Source: Leucobacter tenebrionis
Lineage (GTDB): Bacteria; Actinomycetota; Actinomycetes; Actinomycetales; Microbacteriaceae
Assembly: GCF_019884725.1 (NCBI RefSeq)
Contig: NZ_CP082322.1
Coordinates: 1,860,001-1,924,000, forward strand
Direction: 5' to 3'
Length of the DNA: 64,000 bases
The notes below the pieces were generated by a model. It ran no database searches, had not been told where the DNA came from, and saw only the letters and a program-made list of their open reading frames with translations. Positions 25,521 to 35,063 of this stretch are shown here, one piece after another. How positions within the stretch are numbered: position 1 is the first letter of the stretch; each line of letters starts with the position of its first letter. Position numbers and translations under genes: made by a program.

Positions 25521-27575
25521 TCAGCGGTGCGCGGCGCGCTCGTCGCGCGCCGCGGTCTTCGCCAGCATCGCGTTGTAGGCCTCGAGCTCGGCGTCCCCCG
25601 AGCGATCCGCGGCCCGATCCTTGCGCTTCTGCTCCTTCGCGTCGCTGCGCGACCACTGCACCGCGACCACGAGCGCGAGCGCGAGCGTCGGCAGCTCGCC
25701 GATCCCCCACGCGATCCCGCCTCCCGTGTTCTGGTCCTCGAGCGGTGTCGCACCCCAGGTGCGGCCCATCGCGCCGTACCAGTCCGCGAGCAGCAGCCCG
25801 TCACCAGTCATGAGCGTCACGCCGAAGAACGCGTGCGACGCCATCGTCGCGAACAGGGTCACCAGTCGCAGCGGGTACGGGAAGCGGTACGGCACCGGAT
25901 CGACGCCGATCATCGACAGGCTGAACAGGTAACCCGAGATGAGGAAGTGGATGATCATCCACTGGTGGCCGAGGTGCTCCTCGGCGGCCCAACGTGCGAT
26001 CGGCGTGAAGTAGAAGACCCACAGGGACCCCGAGAACACGACCGCGGCCACGGCCGGGTGCGTGATGATCTTCGAGTAGGGCGTCGCGATCGCCCACATG
26101 ATCCACTCGCGACCGCCCCACGAGCCGTCGGTGCGGCGCTCCACGGCCCGCAGCGCGAGCGTGATCGGCGCGCCGAGCACGAGCACGAGGGGAATGAGCA
26201 TGGTCAGCATCATGTGCCCCAGCATGTGCACGCTGAACAGGTACTGCTCGTACGCGTTGAGCGCGCCGTTGGTCGTGTAGAAGAGCAGCAGCAGGCCGAG
26301 AATCCAGGCGACGGTGCGGCCGATGGGCCACCGGTCGCCGCGGCGGGCGAGGCGCAGCACTCCCGCCAGGTACAGCGCGACGCCGAAGACGCACACGAGC
26401 ACCCACGCGAGGTCGAATTTCCACTCGGTGAGGTAGCTCCCGGCGGTCAGCTCGGGCGGCAGCGGATCGCCGGTGAGCCACTCGGCCGGGCTGATCCTGC
26501 CGCCCTGATCGCGAGCCGGCTCGAGCGCGACCGGCGTCGCGGTGCGCCCGAGCGCTCCCGCCACACCGCTCGCGATGCCCATGACGGCGAGCTCCGCGAC
26601 GACGAACCAGGCGAAAGCCCGGGTCGCACCGCTCGCGATACGCGGGATCAGGCGCGAGCGCTGCACCGCGCCGAACACGCCGAGGGCGAGAAGCGCCGCG
26701 GTCTTCAGCACCACGAGCTGCCCGTAACCGGTGCCGAACAGCGCGTCGACGGAGCCGATGCGCATCCAGGCGCTCACCACCCCCGAGGCGAGAACGCCGA
26801 TGAACGCGAAGAGCGCCAGCGTGGAGTAGCGCGCGGTGAGCACCGCCAGCCGCTGCCGGTCGACGACCCTCGCCACGAAGACCAGGGTGAGCAGACCCCC
26901 CAGCCACACCGCCGCGCCGATGAGGTGCACCAGCAGCGCGTTGACGGCCAGCCCGTGCCCCGACGCACCCGCGGCGTGTCCCTGCTGCGCGAGGGGCAGC
27001 GTGGAGACCAGGGCGGCGAGCAGCACCAGCAGGGTGAGGCGGCGCCCCCGGATCGCGAAGGCCATCACCGTGGTAACCGCGGCGAGCAGCAACTCGAGCA
27101 GCCACAGCCGGCCCAGCTCGATCTCCGTGACGAACTGGGCGAGCCCCGCGCCGAACTGCGCATCGGGCGAGAACGCGAGGCCGGATACGTCGACGTAAGT
27201 GAAGAGGATCGTCGCCGCGCTCGCGACGGTGAGCACGGCGGCCGACGCCGCGGCGAGATCCATTGCGGTCCGCGTCTCTGCGGGCGGCTCGCCTCCCCCG
27301 CGGGATGCGGGCGCGTGCGTGCGGGTCCCGCTTGCGTGCGAGGCCGGGTTGAGGCCCGCGAGCGCCCAGACGGCCATCACCACGGAGCCGATGAGCCCCG
27401 CCATCGACACGTTCACGAGCGTGCGCGAGACGGGAAGGCCGAAGCGCACGATCGCGCCGGGATCGGCCAGTGCGCGCTCATCGGCGGCGCCCCCGATCGA
27501 GAGCCCGATGATCAAGGCTACGAGGGTCGCCGCGAGCAGGGTGGCGGGCGCGAGCACGCGCAGGTATCGGGGCAC
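25521..27575 (-). CDS. CopD-CtaG fusion membrane protein
   Basis: Polytopic protein of 684 residues joining two copper families. The N-terminal half (about 1-330) has the CopD copper-import fold with eight or so TM helices; the C-terminal half (about 370-640) is a caa3-type CtaG domain with YLFSVHMLGHMMLTMLIP and the later GHQWMIIHFLISGY segment. CopD carries copper inward; CtaG proteins help copper insertion into cytochrome oxidase. A Lys/Arg/Asp-rich tail ends the protein. GTG start at 27575. Convergent with the DUF305 gene. Confidence 0.92.
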   Translation of the reverse strand: MPRYLRVLAPATLLAATLVALIIGLSIGGAADERALADPGAIVRFGLPVSRTLVNVSMAGLIGSVVMAVWALAGLNPASHASGTRTHAPASRGGGEPPAETRTAMDLAAASAAVLTVASAATILFTYVDVSGLAFSPDAQFGAGLAQFVTEIELGRLWLLELLLAAVTTVMAFAIRGRRLTLLVLLAALVSTLPLAQQGHAAGASGHGLAVNALLVHLIGAAVWLGGLLTLVFVARVVDRQRLAVLTARYSTLALFAFIGVLASGVVSAWMRIGSVDALFGTGYGQLVVLKTAALLALGVFGAVQRSRLIPRIASGATRAFAWFVVAELAVMGIASGVAGALGRTATPVALEPARDQGGRISPAEWLTGDPLPPELTAGSYLTEWKFDLAWVLVCVFGVALYLAGVLRLARRGDRWPIGRTVAWILGLLLLFYTTNGALNAYEQYLFSVHMLGHMMLTMLIPLVLVLGAPITLALRAVERRTDGSWGGREWIMWAIATPYSKIITHPAVAAVVFSGSLWVFYFTPIARWAAEEHLGHQWMIIHFLISGYLFSLSMIGVDPVPYRFPYPLRLVTLFATMASHAFFGVTLMTGDGLLLADWYGAMGRTWGATPLEDQNTGGGIAWGIGELPTLALALVVAVQWSRSDAKEQKRKDRAADRSGDAELEAYNAMLAKTAARDERAAHR

Positions 27576-27643
27576 CGAACCAGCCTAACCCGGCCGCCCG
27601 GGCGTCTCCTCTACACCGACACCGCGGCGCCCGCCCCTGAACG

Positions 27644-27685
27644 CAGAGAGCCCCGGCGGCGCCGAGGCGCGACCGGGGCTCTCTG
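27644..27685. terminator. hairpin terminator after the HU gene
   Basis: Perfect 13-bp stem (CAGAGAGCCCCGG, 27644-27656, with 27673-27685), 16-nt loop, 13 bp beyond the HU stop on the minus strand. Confidence 0.75.
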
Positions 27686-27697
27686 AGGGTGAAGAAG

Positions 27698-27976
27698 TTA
27701 CTTCACGGCAGCCTTGAGCTTCGAGCCGACCGAGACCTTCACGCGCTTGCCGGCGGGGATCTCGATGGTCTCACCGGTGCGGGGGTTGCGGCCGGTGCGG
27801 GCAGCGGTGGTCGCGGTCTCGAAGGAGATCCAGCCCGGGATCGACACCTTGTCGCCACCGGCGACGGTCTCGGAAACCGCGGCGAAGAGGCCGTCGATAA
27901 CGCTCGAAACGGCGGCCTGGCTCTGGCCGGTCTCGGCCGCGATCTTAGCGACGAGCTCAGTCTTGTTGAGTGCCAT
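27698..27976 (-). CDS. hup: HU-family nucleoid-associated protein
   Basis: Histone-like DNA-bending protein of 92 residues. It has the helical N-terminus ending in VIDGLFAAV, the conserved GWISFETATTAARTGRNPRTG beta arm (residues about 45-65) with the DNA-intercalating Pro, and a C-terminal GSKLKAAVK. It is the short single-domain form without the Lys/Ala tail of the mycobacterial protein. AAGGA lies seven bases upstream of the ATG. A housekeeping gene between two parts of the copper region. On the minus strand TAGATT near 28078-28073 may be its -10. Confidence 0.96.
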   Translation of the reverse strand: MALNKTELVAKIAAETGQSQAAVSSVIDGLFAAVSETVAGGDKVSIPGWISFETATTAARTGRNPRTGETIEIPAGKRVKVSVGSKLKAAVK

Positions 27977-28206
27977 GTTGTGTCCTTCCAGGGCGAGACG
28001 CGCGGCGCCGGCCCCTGATCTTGTTCAGGTGTCCCCCACCCGTTGGGAGGGTCCGATCGGTTGATCGCGTACGAATCTACCCCAATTCGGCGGAATCTCG
28101 CGGATTCTCCGCAGTATTTCAGGGTTCGCGTGTCGGAACCGCCTGCCGGTGACCGGTTCCGGGGTCGGCACCGCGCCCTCGGTCGCCACTCGGGAGGCGG
28201 TCTCGA
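27977..28206. other. upstream region of the HU gene
   Basis: Holds the HU promoter and a hairpin-prone GAATCTCGCGGATTC sequence (28092-28106). No gene is seen. Confidence 0.4.
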
Positions 28207-29388
28207 TCAGGCGGTGGCGGCGAGGTCGGGATCCGCGACGATCCGAGCCGCCTCCGCGGCGACGCGCGCGCCGGCGTTCCAGCCGGCGACCCCGGTCACA
28301 CGTCCGTCGGCGCCGATGAAGCGGGTCAGCAGGCCGCCCCCGTCAAGGGCGACCTCCTCCTCGGCCGCGCCCTCTGCGCGCACGCCGCGGGCCGCGATGG
28401 CCGCGCCGTGCGCCATGAGAGTGAAGCCGCTCACGGGCAAGTAGGGACCCGGGTCCTCGCCCGCACCGAGGTCGTGCAGCAGGGCGCGGGCGGCGTGGGC
28501 GCCCTGAGCCGCCGCCGCGTCCCAGTGATCGACGCGCAGGATTCCGGCGGCGGTCCGGGGCGCCGCGGCTCCGCCGGCGGCGTACACGCCGTCCCACCCG
28601 GCGACCCGCAGCCGATCATCGGTGGGGATGCCGCCGGGAAAGCCCGCCCACGCGGCGGCGGGAACGGATCCGACGGCGACGATGACGGCGTCGGCCCCCA
28701 CCGCCTCGGCCGTCTCGAGCTCCACCCGCGCGCCCCGCGCACCGCCGGATGCGCTGCGGATCGCGCGCACGCCGCGCCCCCAGCGGAAGTCCGTGCGCTC
28801 GGCGTGCCTCCGCGCGAGCCGCTCGGCGATACCGCTGCCGAGAGCGCGTTCGAGCGGGCGGGATGACCTCCCGATGAGCGTGACCACGGCACCCGCATCG
28901 GCGTAGAAGCTCGCGACCTCGGCGCCGATGAACCCTGCCCCGAGCACGACCACGCGGGCGGCGGAGGGATCCGGCACAGCCCGCCGCAGACGCTCGGCGT
29001 CGGCGATACCGTGGAGCGGGTGCAGCGGCGCCCCTGCCTCGACCGCAATCCCCCGGTCGAGCGCACGCGGAGTTCTGCCGGAGGCGATCACGAGCCGCTC
29101 GCCCCTCAGCCGCCGCCCGTCGTCGAGCACGACCGTGCGACCGTCGCCCTCGAGCCCGACGACGCGGCCCCGCACCGCCTCGACCTCCGGCAGGGTCGGC
29201 AGCGCGATCTGCTCGGCGGTCAGCAGCCCCGGCAGCAGTCCGGTGTCGACGAGCGTGCGATTGATGCCGGCGCCCTCCGCGTCGACCACGAGAACGCCAC
29301 CCGTGAATCCGCTCTGGCGCAGGGTCCGGGCGCAGCTGTGGCCCGCCGCTCCCGAGCCCACGATCACCACTGCATCTGCGTACTTCAT
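28207..29388 (-). CDS. FAD-dependent NAD(P)H oxidoreductase (ferredoxin-reductase fold)
   Basis: Flavoprotein of 393 residues. The N-terminal FAD motif is VVIVGSGAAGHSCARTLR (residues 7-24) and the NAD(P) motif is VVVLGAGFIGAEVAS (near 150). The late GVYAAGGAA segment is the second FAD contact. The layout is that of rubredoxin/ferredoxin reductases and coenzyme A disulfide-reductase-like enzymes. A leftward gene, divergent from copZ across a CsoR-type operator, so it is probably copper-induced and may handle thiol or copper redox stress. The ATG at 29388 follows GAGGTGG. Confidence 0.85.
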   Translation of the reverse strand: MKYADAVVIVGSGAAGHSCARTLRQSGFTGGVLVVDAEGAGINRTLVDTGLLPGLLTAEQIALPTLPEVEAVRGRVVGLEGDGRTVVLDDGRRLRGERLVIASGRTPRALDRGIAVEAGAPLHPLHGIADAERLRRAVPDPSAARVVVLGAGFIGAEVASFYADAGAVVTLIGRSSRPLERALGSGIAERLARRHAERTDFRWGRGVRAIRSASGGARGARVELETAEAVGADAVIVAVGSVPAAAWAGFPGGIPTDDRLRVAGWDGVYAAGGAAAPRTAAGILRVDHWDAAAAQGAHAARALLHDLGAGEDPGPYLPVSGFTLMAHGAAIAARGVRAEGAAEEEVALDGGGLLTRFIGADGRVTGVAGWNAGARVAAEAARIVADPDLAATA

Positions 29389-29414
29389 CGCTGAATCCAC
29401 CTCTCCGGAACACC

Positions 29415-29442
29415 TTGCGGGAATACCCCCCCTGGGTATAGT
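29415..29442 (+). promoter_or_regulatory. copZ promoter with CsoR-type operator in the spacer
   Basis: TTGCGG (29415-29420) and TATAGT (29437-29442) are 16 bp apart, and ATACCC-CCCCT-GGGTAT (29423-29439) fills the spacer. A CsoR tetramer bound there would block RNA polymerase directly. Confidence 0.8.
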
Positions 29443-29500
29443 GTTCTCACTGTAGCAGCGCCGGGCACGGGGCCGGGCACACCATTCAGAGGAGACACAC

Positions 29501-29713
29501 ATGGCAACCACGAAGTACCAGGTCAGCGGGATGAGCTGCGGCCACTGCGAGGTCGCGATCCGCGGCGAGGTGGAGCAGATCCCGGGCGTCACCGGCATCG
29601 AGGTCAGCTCAGCCACAGGCAACCTCGCGGTGACCACCGACGGCGCTCCCGTCGACGACGCCGCGGTGCTCGCGGCCGTCGAGGAGGCCGGGTACGAGGC
29701 GAGCGTCGCCTAG
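29501..29713 (+). CDS. copZ: copper chaperone, HMA domain
   Basis: Cytosolic Cu(I) chaperone of 70 residues with the MSCGHC metal motif at residues 11-16 and the usual beta-alpha-beta-beta-alpha-beta length. It delivers Cu(I) to the P-type ATPase. AGAGGAG lies upstream of the ATG. First gene of the copZ-membrane protein-copA-YHS operon behind the CsoR-type operator. Confidence 0.95.
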   Translation: MATTKYQVSGMSCGHCEVAIRGEVEQIPGVTGIEVSSATGNLAVTTDGAPVDDAAVLAAVEEAGYEASVA

Positions 29714-29781
29714 CGGCGACAGCACGGCCTCGGCACCGACGACCGCCGCTCCCACCCGCTCGATCCAGTGAGAAGGACCCG

Positions 29782-30723
29782 ATGAACACTCCCGCCAAGC
29801 TCGGCCTCTACGGCGTCGGCCTCGTCGCCGCCTTCGGCGCAGCATTCCTCGTCGCCGGAGCGGTCGTGCCCGAATCCGCGGTCGAGGCCCGCGCCGAGGC
29901 GACCACCGGGGGTCACGGCGGCCACGGCGAAGCCCCCGCCGAGACCGAGGCGGCCACCGCCTCGCTGCCGGGCCTGTCGCTCGCCGAGGGCGGTTACCAG
30001 CTCGGTCCCGTCTCAGCCCCGCACGAGCTCGGCGAGGAGGGGGAGCTCAGCTTCTCGATCCTCGACGAGCACGGGGAGGCCGTGACCGAGTTCACCGAGG
30101 AGCACGAGAAGGACCTCCATCTCATCGTCGTCAGGAACGACGGCGCCGAGTTCCGCCACGTGCACCCGACGCTCGACGCCGAGGGCACCTGGTCGCTGCC
30201 CTGGTCCTGGTCGGAGGCGGGCACCTACCGCGTCTTCGCCGACTTCATCCCGGCCGAGAGCGGCGAGAAGCTCACTCTCACGCGCAGCCTGAACATCGGC
30301 GGCGACTTCGAGCCGGCGCACGGCCACGACGACGTGCGCACCGCGAAGGCGGGCGAGTTCGATGTCGAGCTGCAGGGCGACCTCTTTGTGGGCGGCGGAT
30401 CCACCCTCACCCTCGAGGTGACCCGTGACGGCGAGCAGGTCACCGAACTGCAGCCCTACCTCGGCGCGTTCGGGCACCTGGTCGCGCTGCGCGAGGGCGA
30501 CCTCGCCTACCTGCACGTGCACCCCGAGGGGGAGGAGCCGAAGCCCGGCGACCTCTCGGGGCCCACGGTCGACTTCGCGACGGAGGCCCCGACCGCGGGC
30601 CGCTACCTCCTCTACTTCGACTTCCAGGTCGGCGACGAGGTCTACTCCGCTCCGTTCGCACTCACCACCGCGGAGGGCGATGCCCCCGCAGGCGGCCACG
30701 ACGACGGCGAAGACTCCCACTGA
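29782..30723 (+). CDS. membrane-tethered His-rich protein of the copper operon
   Basis: Protein of 313 residues with one N-terminal TM helix (about 8-30), then an extracytoplasmic part. His clusters are at the start (GGHGGHG, near 43) and end ([10 protein letters not shown]). Two similar Ig-like beta modules follow one another: [23 protein letters not shown] near 110 and [20 protein letters not shown] near 235, each with an HLH/HVHP metal-binding pattern. Such proteins sit between copZ and copA in many actinobacteria and probably bind copper outside the membrane. There is no formal name that I am sure of. Confidence 0.78.
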   Translation: MNTPAKLGLYGVGLVAAFGAAFLVAGAVVPESAVEARAEATTGGHGGHGEAPAETEAATASLPGLSLAEGGYQLGPVSAPHELGEEGELSFSILDEHGEAVTEFTEEHEKDLHLIVVRNDGAEFRHVHPTLDAEGTWSLPWSWSEAGTYRVFADFIPAESGEKLTLTRSLNIGGDFEPAHGHDDVRTAKAGEFDVELQGDLFVGGGSTLTLEVTRDGEQVTELQPYLGAFGHLVALREGDLAYLHVHPEGEEPKPGDLSGPTVDFATEAPTAGRYLLYFDFQVGDEVYSAPFALTTAEGDAPAGGHDDGEDSH

Positions 30724-30758
30724 CCCGGCGCGCGGCGCCCCACCAGAAGGACAGCGAC

Positions 30759-33083
30759 ATGTCAGCACCCGAAATGACCAGCGATGCCCCGGTCGACAGC
30801 TACGAGCTCGCGATCGGGGGCATGACCTGCTCGTCGTGCGCGATGCGCATCGAGAAGAAGCTCAACCGACTCGACGGCGTCGAGGCCTCGGTCAACTACG
30901 CGACCGAGAAGGCCAGGGTCACCGCCCCGCGCGGCCTCGACCCCCAGGCGCTCATCGCGGAGGTGGAGAAGACCGGCTACACCGCCGAGCTGCCGAAGCC
31001 GAAGACCCGGTCGGCCGACGCGGCCGCCGACGGCGACGAGGATCCCGCCGAAGATCGCGAGCTGACCGTGCTGCGCCAGCGCCTCATCGGCTCGATCGTG
31101 CTGTCGGTTCCGGTGATCCTCATGGCGATGATCCCCGCACTGCAGTTCACCTACTGGCAGTGGGCGTCGCTCGCCCTGGCCGCGCCCGTCATCGTATGGG
31201 CCGCCTGGCCCTTCCACCGTGCCGCCTGGATGAACCTGCGCCACGGCGCCGCGACGATGGACACGCTCGTTTCAGTCGGCACGACGGCGGCCTTCCTCTG
31301 GTCGCTCTTCGCGCTCTTCTTCGGCACCGCCGGCGAACCCGGCATGACCCACGCGTTCGAGCTGTCGATCGCACCGAGCGATGGCGCCGCGAACATCTAC
31401 CTCGAGGTCGCGGCCGGCGTGACGATGTTCATCCTCGCGGGCCGCTACTTCGAGAAGCGCTCCAAGCGCCAGGCGGGCGCCGCGCTGCGGGCGCTGCTCG
31501 AGCTCGGTGCGAAGGACGTCGCCATCGTGCGCGGTGGCGAGGAGGTCAGGATCCCGATCGAGGATCTCGCCGTGGGCGACGAGTTCGTCGTCCGCCCGGG
31601 CGAGAAGATCGCGACCGACGGTGTGATCGTCTCGGGCATGTCGGCGATCGACGCCTCGATGCTCACCGGCGAGTCGGTGCCCGTCGAGGCCGGGCCGGGC
31701 GACGCCGTCACGGGCGCGACGGTGAACGCGAGCGGGCGGCTCGTCGTGCGGGCGACCCGGGTCGGCTCCGATACGCAGCTCGCCCAGATGGCGAAACTCG
31801 TCGAGGACGCGCAGTCGGGCAAGGCCGAGGTGCAGCGCCTCGCGGATCGGGTCTCGGGCATCTTCGTGCCGATCGCGATCGCGATCGCCGTGGTCGCGCT
31901 CGGCGCGTGGCTCGGCGCCGGCTTCCCCGCGGCGAGCGCGTTCACGGCGGCCGTCGCCGTGCTCATCATCGCCTGCCCCTGCGCCCTGGGTCTCGCGACC
32001 CCCACCGCGCTGCTCGTGGGCACGGGACGCGGCGCCCAGCTCGGAATCCTGATCAAGGGCCCTGAGGTACTCGAATCGACCCGCCGCGTGAACACGATCG
32101 TGCTCGACAAGACGGGCACCGTCACCACGGGACGCATGACCCTCGTGGACGCGGTCACCGCGGGCGACACGGATCGCGCCGAGCTGCTGCGCCTCGCGGG
32201 TGCCATCGAGGACGCCTCCGAGCACCCCATCGCCCAGGCGATCGCGAAGGGTGCCGTCGAGGAGCTCGACGTCGTGCTGCCACCCGTCGAGGACTTCCGC
32301 AACGTCGAGGGACGGGGCGTCACCGGTGTGGTCGAGGGCCGTGCGCTGCTCGTGGGCCGGCAGTCACTGCTCGACGACTGGTCCATCGCCGAGGATCCCG
32401 AGATCCTCCGCCGCAAGCAGGCCGCCGAGGCGGAGGGCAAGACGGCCGTGCTCGTCGCCTGGGACGGCGCGCTGCGCGGGCTGCTCGTGGTGGCCGACAC
32501 GGTGAAGCCCACGAGCGGCGAGGCGATCGCCCAGTTCCGCGAGATCGGCCTGTCGCCGATCCTCCTCACCGGCGACAACGAGACCGTGGCGCGGCGCATC
32601 GCGGCCGAGGTCGGCATCACCGACGTCATCGCCGAGGTGCTGCCGGGAGACAAGGCCGACGTGATCTCGCGACTGCAGTCGGAGGGGCGCGTCGTCGCGA
32701 TGGTCGGCGACGGGGTCAACGACGCCGCGGCCCTCGCGCAGGCCGACCTCGGGCTCGCGATGGGCACGGGCACGGACGCCGCGATCGAGGCGTCCGACAT
32801 CACGCTCGTGCGCGGCGACCTGCGCAGCGCGGCCGACGCGATCCGGCTCGCCCGGCGCACCCTGGGCACGATCAAGGGCAACCTGTTCTGGGCCTTCGCG
32901 TATAACGTGCTCGCGATCCCGCTGGCCGCGTTCGGCCTGCTCAACCCCATGCTCGCCGGTGCGGCGATGGCGTTCTCGAGCGTCTTCGTCGTCGGCAACA
33001 GCCTCCGCCTGCGCTCCTTCAAGAGCCGCGCGGTGGACCCCCGGTCGTCTGCCGCCGCGCCCAGCCGCGGCGGCGATGCCTGA
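30759..33083 (+). CDS. copA: copper-exporting P1B-type ATPase
   Basis: Cu(I) efflux ATPase of 774 residues. One N-terminal HMA domain with MTCSSC (Cys 24 and 27), eight TM helices, the actuator motif LTGESVP, the membrane metal site CPC ([10 protein letters not shown], near 405), the phosphorylation motif DKTGT (near 449), the nucleotide-binding SEHPIA (near 488) and the hinge [11 protein letters not shown] (near 650). The CPC motif marks Cu(I)/Ag(I) specificity. The ATG has AGAAGGA upstream and follows the His-rich protein by 35 bp. Confidence 0.97.
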   Translation: MSAPEMTSDAPVDSYELAIGGMTCSSCAMRIEKKLNRLDGVEASVNYATEKARVTAPRGLDPQALIAEVEKTGYTAELPKPKTRSADAAADGDEDPAEDRELTVLRQRLIGSIVLSVPVILMAMIPALQFTYWQWASLALAAPVIVWAAWPFHRAAWMNLRHGAATMDTLVSVGTTAAFLWSLFALFFGTAGEPGMTHAFELSIAPSDGAANIYLEVAAGVTMFILAGRYFEKRSKRQAGAALRALLELGAKDVAIVRGGEEVRIPIEDLAVGDEFVVRPGEKIATDGVIVSGMSAIDASMLTGESVPVEAGPGDAVTGATVNASGRLVVRATRVGSDTQLAQMAKLVEDAQSGKAEVQRLADRVSGIFVPIAIAIAVVALGAWLGAGFPAASAFTAAVAVLIIACPCALGLATPTALLVGTGRGAQLGILIKGPEVLESTRRVNTIVLDKTGTVTTGRMTLVDAVTAGDTDRAELLRLAGAIEDASEHPIAQAIAKGAVEELDVVLPPVEDFRNVEGRGVTGVVEGRALLVGRQSLLDDWSIAEDPEILRRKQAAEAEGKTAVLVAWDGALRGLLVVADTVKPTSGEAIAQFREIGLSPILLTGDNETVARRIAAEVGITDVIAEVLPGDKADVISRLQSEGRVVAMVGDGVNDAAALAQADLGLAMGTGTDAAIEASDITLVRGDLRSAADAIRLARRTLGTIKGNLFWAFAYNVLAIPLAAFGLLNPMLAGAAMAFSSVFVVGNSLRLRSFKSRAVDPRSSAAAPSRGGDA

Positions 33084-33113
33084 ATGCACCCACATCGAAA
33101 GGAACCCACCACC

Positions 33114-33323
33114 ATGTGCGAAGCCCACAACCACGGAGCCGCTGCGACGACCGAGGCCGAGACCGCGGAGTGCCCCGTCATGCGCGGCAACTTCGTGAAC
33201 AAGGCCGACGCCGAAGCGCAGGGCCTCGTGCGCGAGTACAACGGCGAGAAGTACTACCTCTGCTGCGCGGCCTGCGGCCCGCTGTTCGACGCCGATCCCG
33301 AGAAGTACGTCTCGGCGCTGTAA
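33114..33323 (+). CDS. YHS-domain metal-binding protein
   Basis: Small protein of 69 residues. An N-terminal CEAHNHGA segment is followed by CPVMRGNFVNKADAEA and a YYLCCAACGPLFDADPEKY end, which is the YHS pattern with three close Cys. YHS domains bind heavy metal, often as part of copper ATPases. AAAGGAA lies 14 bases upstream. Last gene of the copper operon. Confidence 0.88.
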   Translation: MCEAHNHGAAATTEAETAECPVMRGNFVNKADAEAQGLVREYNGEKYYLCCAACGPLFDADPEKYVSAL

Positions 33324-33359
33324 GCGCTCGCGCGACGTGCGACGCTGCCGTCGCGCAAG

Positions 33360-33395
33360 AAGAGGCGCCGTTCCCGATCGGGAACGGCGCCTCTT
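33360..33395. terminator. bidirectional terminator, 36-bp perfect palindrome
   Basis: A 16-bp stem with GATC loop, centred at 33377.5, with T-runs at both ends (TCTTTCC on the plus strand; TTCTTGC on the minus). It separates the convergent YHS and cupin genes. Confidence 0.9.
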
Positions 33396-33417
33396 TCCAT
33401 TGGGGGAGGCCGGTCTC

Positions 33418-33801
33418 TCACGCCTCGCCGCGCACGGGCGCGGCGAGCGCGGCGAAGGGGATCACGACCCAGACCTTTCGGAGGGTCTCGTGGACGGTCC
33501 AGCGCCCCGTCCAGCCCTCGGGAGTGATGAAGAGGGATCCGGGCCCCACCTCGAAGGCCGTTCCGTCGGCCTCCTCGATCGTGGCGCGGCCCGAGACGAT
33601 CTGGCACATCTCATGGTACTCGGGGCGGGTGCTGCTGAACGAGCCGGGCGTCACCTCCCAGACGCCTGAGCGGATGCCCTCGGCGGACTCCCACACGGTG
33701 CGCGAGGACTCGGTCTGCCCGGGCTGCTCGGCGGTGGCTTTGTCGCGGTGCTCGCCCGCATCGGTCGTGACGACGTCGGTGATGACGATGGCCTGGGTCA
33801 T
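33418..33801 (-). CDS. cupin protein, DUF861/EutQ-like
   Basis: Single small cupin of 127 residues. The core runs about 40-115 with SGVWEVTPGSFSS, YHEMCQIVSGRATI and PEGWTGRWTVHE; the last segment is typical of the cupin_3 group that includes ureidoglycine aminohydrolase-like and EutQ-like proteins. Function is not known. It is divergent from the CDF gene, sharing the GntR-type site at 33882. Confidence 0.8.
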   Translation of the reverse strand: MTQAIVITDVVTTDAGEHRDKATAEQPGQTESSRTVWESAEGIRSGVWEVTPGSFSSTRPEYHEMCQIVSGRATIEEADGTAFEVGPGSLFITPEGWTGRWTVHETLRKVWVVIPFAALAAPVRGEA

Positions 33802-33881
33802 GTGCTCAGCACGCTCCTCGATGAGATGGTTGGCGCGGATCGGACGATCCGCGCGCCTCCAGTATCGAAGCCATCTTTCTA

Positions 33882-33911
33882 ATTGTCAACAATTTACAAT
33901 CCTGCTATCGT
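33882..33911 (+). promoter_or_regulatory. GntR-type operator over the CDF promoter
   Basis: ATTGT-CA-ACAAT (33882-33893) overlaps a -35 TTGTCA (33883-33888); TATCGT (33906-33911) is 17 bp on. An extra ACAAT half-site follows at 33896-33900. Transcription would begin near 33918, the ATG itself. Confidence 0.6.
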
Positions 33912-33917
33912 GAGAGC

Positions 33918-34976
33918 ATGAGTTCTTCGCAGCGACACGCTCACGGGCACGATCACGGCGACCACGGGCACGGCCACGAGCCCCACGACCACGGGCACGC
34001 CTTCAGCACCGGACACCCGGCACGGCCCGCCGCGAACGAGACCGGCAGCCACGGGCACAACCACGATCACGGCCTGGAGGGGCACGCGACCGCGGGCGGC
34101 AAGCACCGCAAGAAGCTGATCCTCGTGCTCAGCATCACCGCGACGATCTTCCTGGTGCAGGTCGTCGGCGCGCTGATCTCGGGATCGCTCGCGCTGCTCG
34201 CAGACGCGGGGCACATGCTCACGGACGCCACCGGCGTGCTCATCGCGCTCATCGCGACGTTCATCGCGGCTCTGCCTGCCACCTCGAAGCGCACCTACGG
34301 GCTCATGCGCGTGGAGGTGCTGTCGGCGATGATCAACGGCATCGTGCTCAGCGTGATCTGCATCGTCATCGTGTACAGCGCGATCCAGCGCATCGGCAGC
34401 GAGGTCGAGATCGAGACCGGGCCGATGCTCATCGCGGCGATCATCGGCGCCGTCGCCAACCTCGTCTCCCTGCTCATCCTGCAATCGGGGCAGAAGGAGA
34501 GCATCAACGTGCGCGGCGCCTACCTCGAGGTGCTCGGCGACCTCATCGGCTCCGGCGCAGTCATCATCGCGGGCTTCATCATCATGTTCACCGGCTGGAA
34601 CTGGGTGGACCAGGTCGCGGCCTTCGCGATCGCGCTGCTGATCGCCCCGCGGGCCTACAGCCTGCTGAAGGACGTCGTGAGGATCCTGCTCGAGAGCACG
34701 CCGAAGGACGTCGACCTCGATCAGACGCGCGAGCACATGCTGTCGGTGCCGGGCGTGGAGCAGGTGCACGACCTGCACGCGTGGACCATCACCTCGGGGG
34801 TGAACGCGATGTCCGCCCACGTGGTCGTCGACGAGGAGACGCTGGACTGGGAGCGGTACGACCGCATCCTCGACGAGCTGCACGCCTGCCTCGGGGAGCA
34901 CTTCGACACCGAGCACTGCACGATCCAGCTCGAGCCCTCGCACCACGCGAGCCACGAGAGCGACACACACGACTGA
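33918..34976 (+). CDS. cation diffusion facilitator (CDF) metal exporter
   Basis: Six-TM divalent-metal/proton antiporter of 352 residues. The N-terminus (about 7-57) is very His-rich. The first transport-site pair is normal (H99 and D103 in AGHMLTD). The second, usually His-x-x-x-Asp in TM5, reads E204 and D208 (YLEVLGD), which may alter metal choice. A C-terminal ferredoxin-like domain (about 265-335) and a short His tail follow. Zinc-type CDFs (CzcD/ZitB) are the closest group. The promoter carries a GntR-type site rather than a metal-sensor site. Confidence 0.92.
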   Translation: MSSSQRHAHGHDHGDHGHGHEPHDHGHAFSTGHPARPAANETGSHGHNHDHGLEGHATAGGKHRKKLILVLSITATIFLVQVVGALISGSLALLADAGHMLTDATGVLIALIATFIAALPATSKRTYGLMRVEVLSAMINGIVLSVICIVIVYSAIQRIGSEVEIETGPMLIAAIIGAVANLVSLLILQSGQKESINVRGAYLEVLGDLIGSGAVIIAGFIIMFTGWNWVDQVAAFAIALLIAPRAYSLLKDVVRILLESTPKDVDLDQTREHMLSVPGVEQVHDLHAWTITSGVNAMSAHVVVDEETLDWERYDRILDELHACLGEHFDTEHCTIQLEPSHHASHESDTHD

Positions 34977-35018
34977 GTCGCTGGCTGCTCGGCCGACGTT
35001 CGTCGCACGTGCCGTAAG

Positions 35019-35030
35019 ATTGTCCACAAT
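35019..35030. promoter_or_regulatory. GntR-type operator before the GntR gene
   Basis: ATTGT-CC-ACAAT, 33 bp upstream of the GntR ATG, right after a possible -10 TAAGAT (35015-35020). Likely autoregulation. Confidence 0.65.
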
Positions 35031-35063
35031 TGAAACAGCTGTGAGCCAGATGAGGGAGTTCCC

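Noticed and set aside
25527-27686. 719-codon open frame on the plus strand opposite CopD-CtaG
   Set aside because: Same kind of antisense shadow; no hydrophobic or motif structure, and it runs across the terminator and promoter regions.
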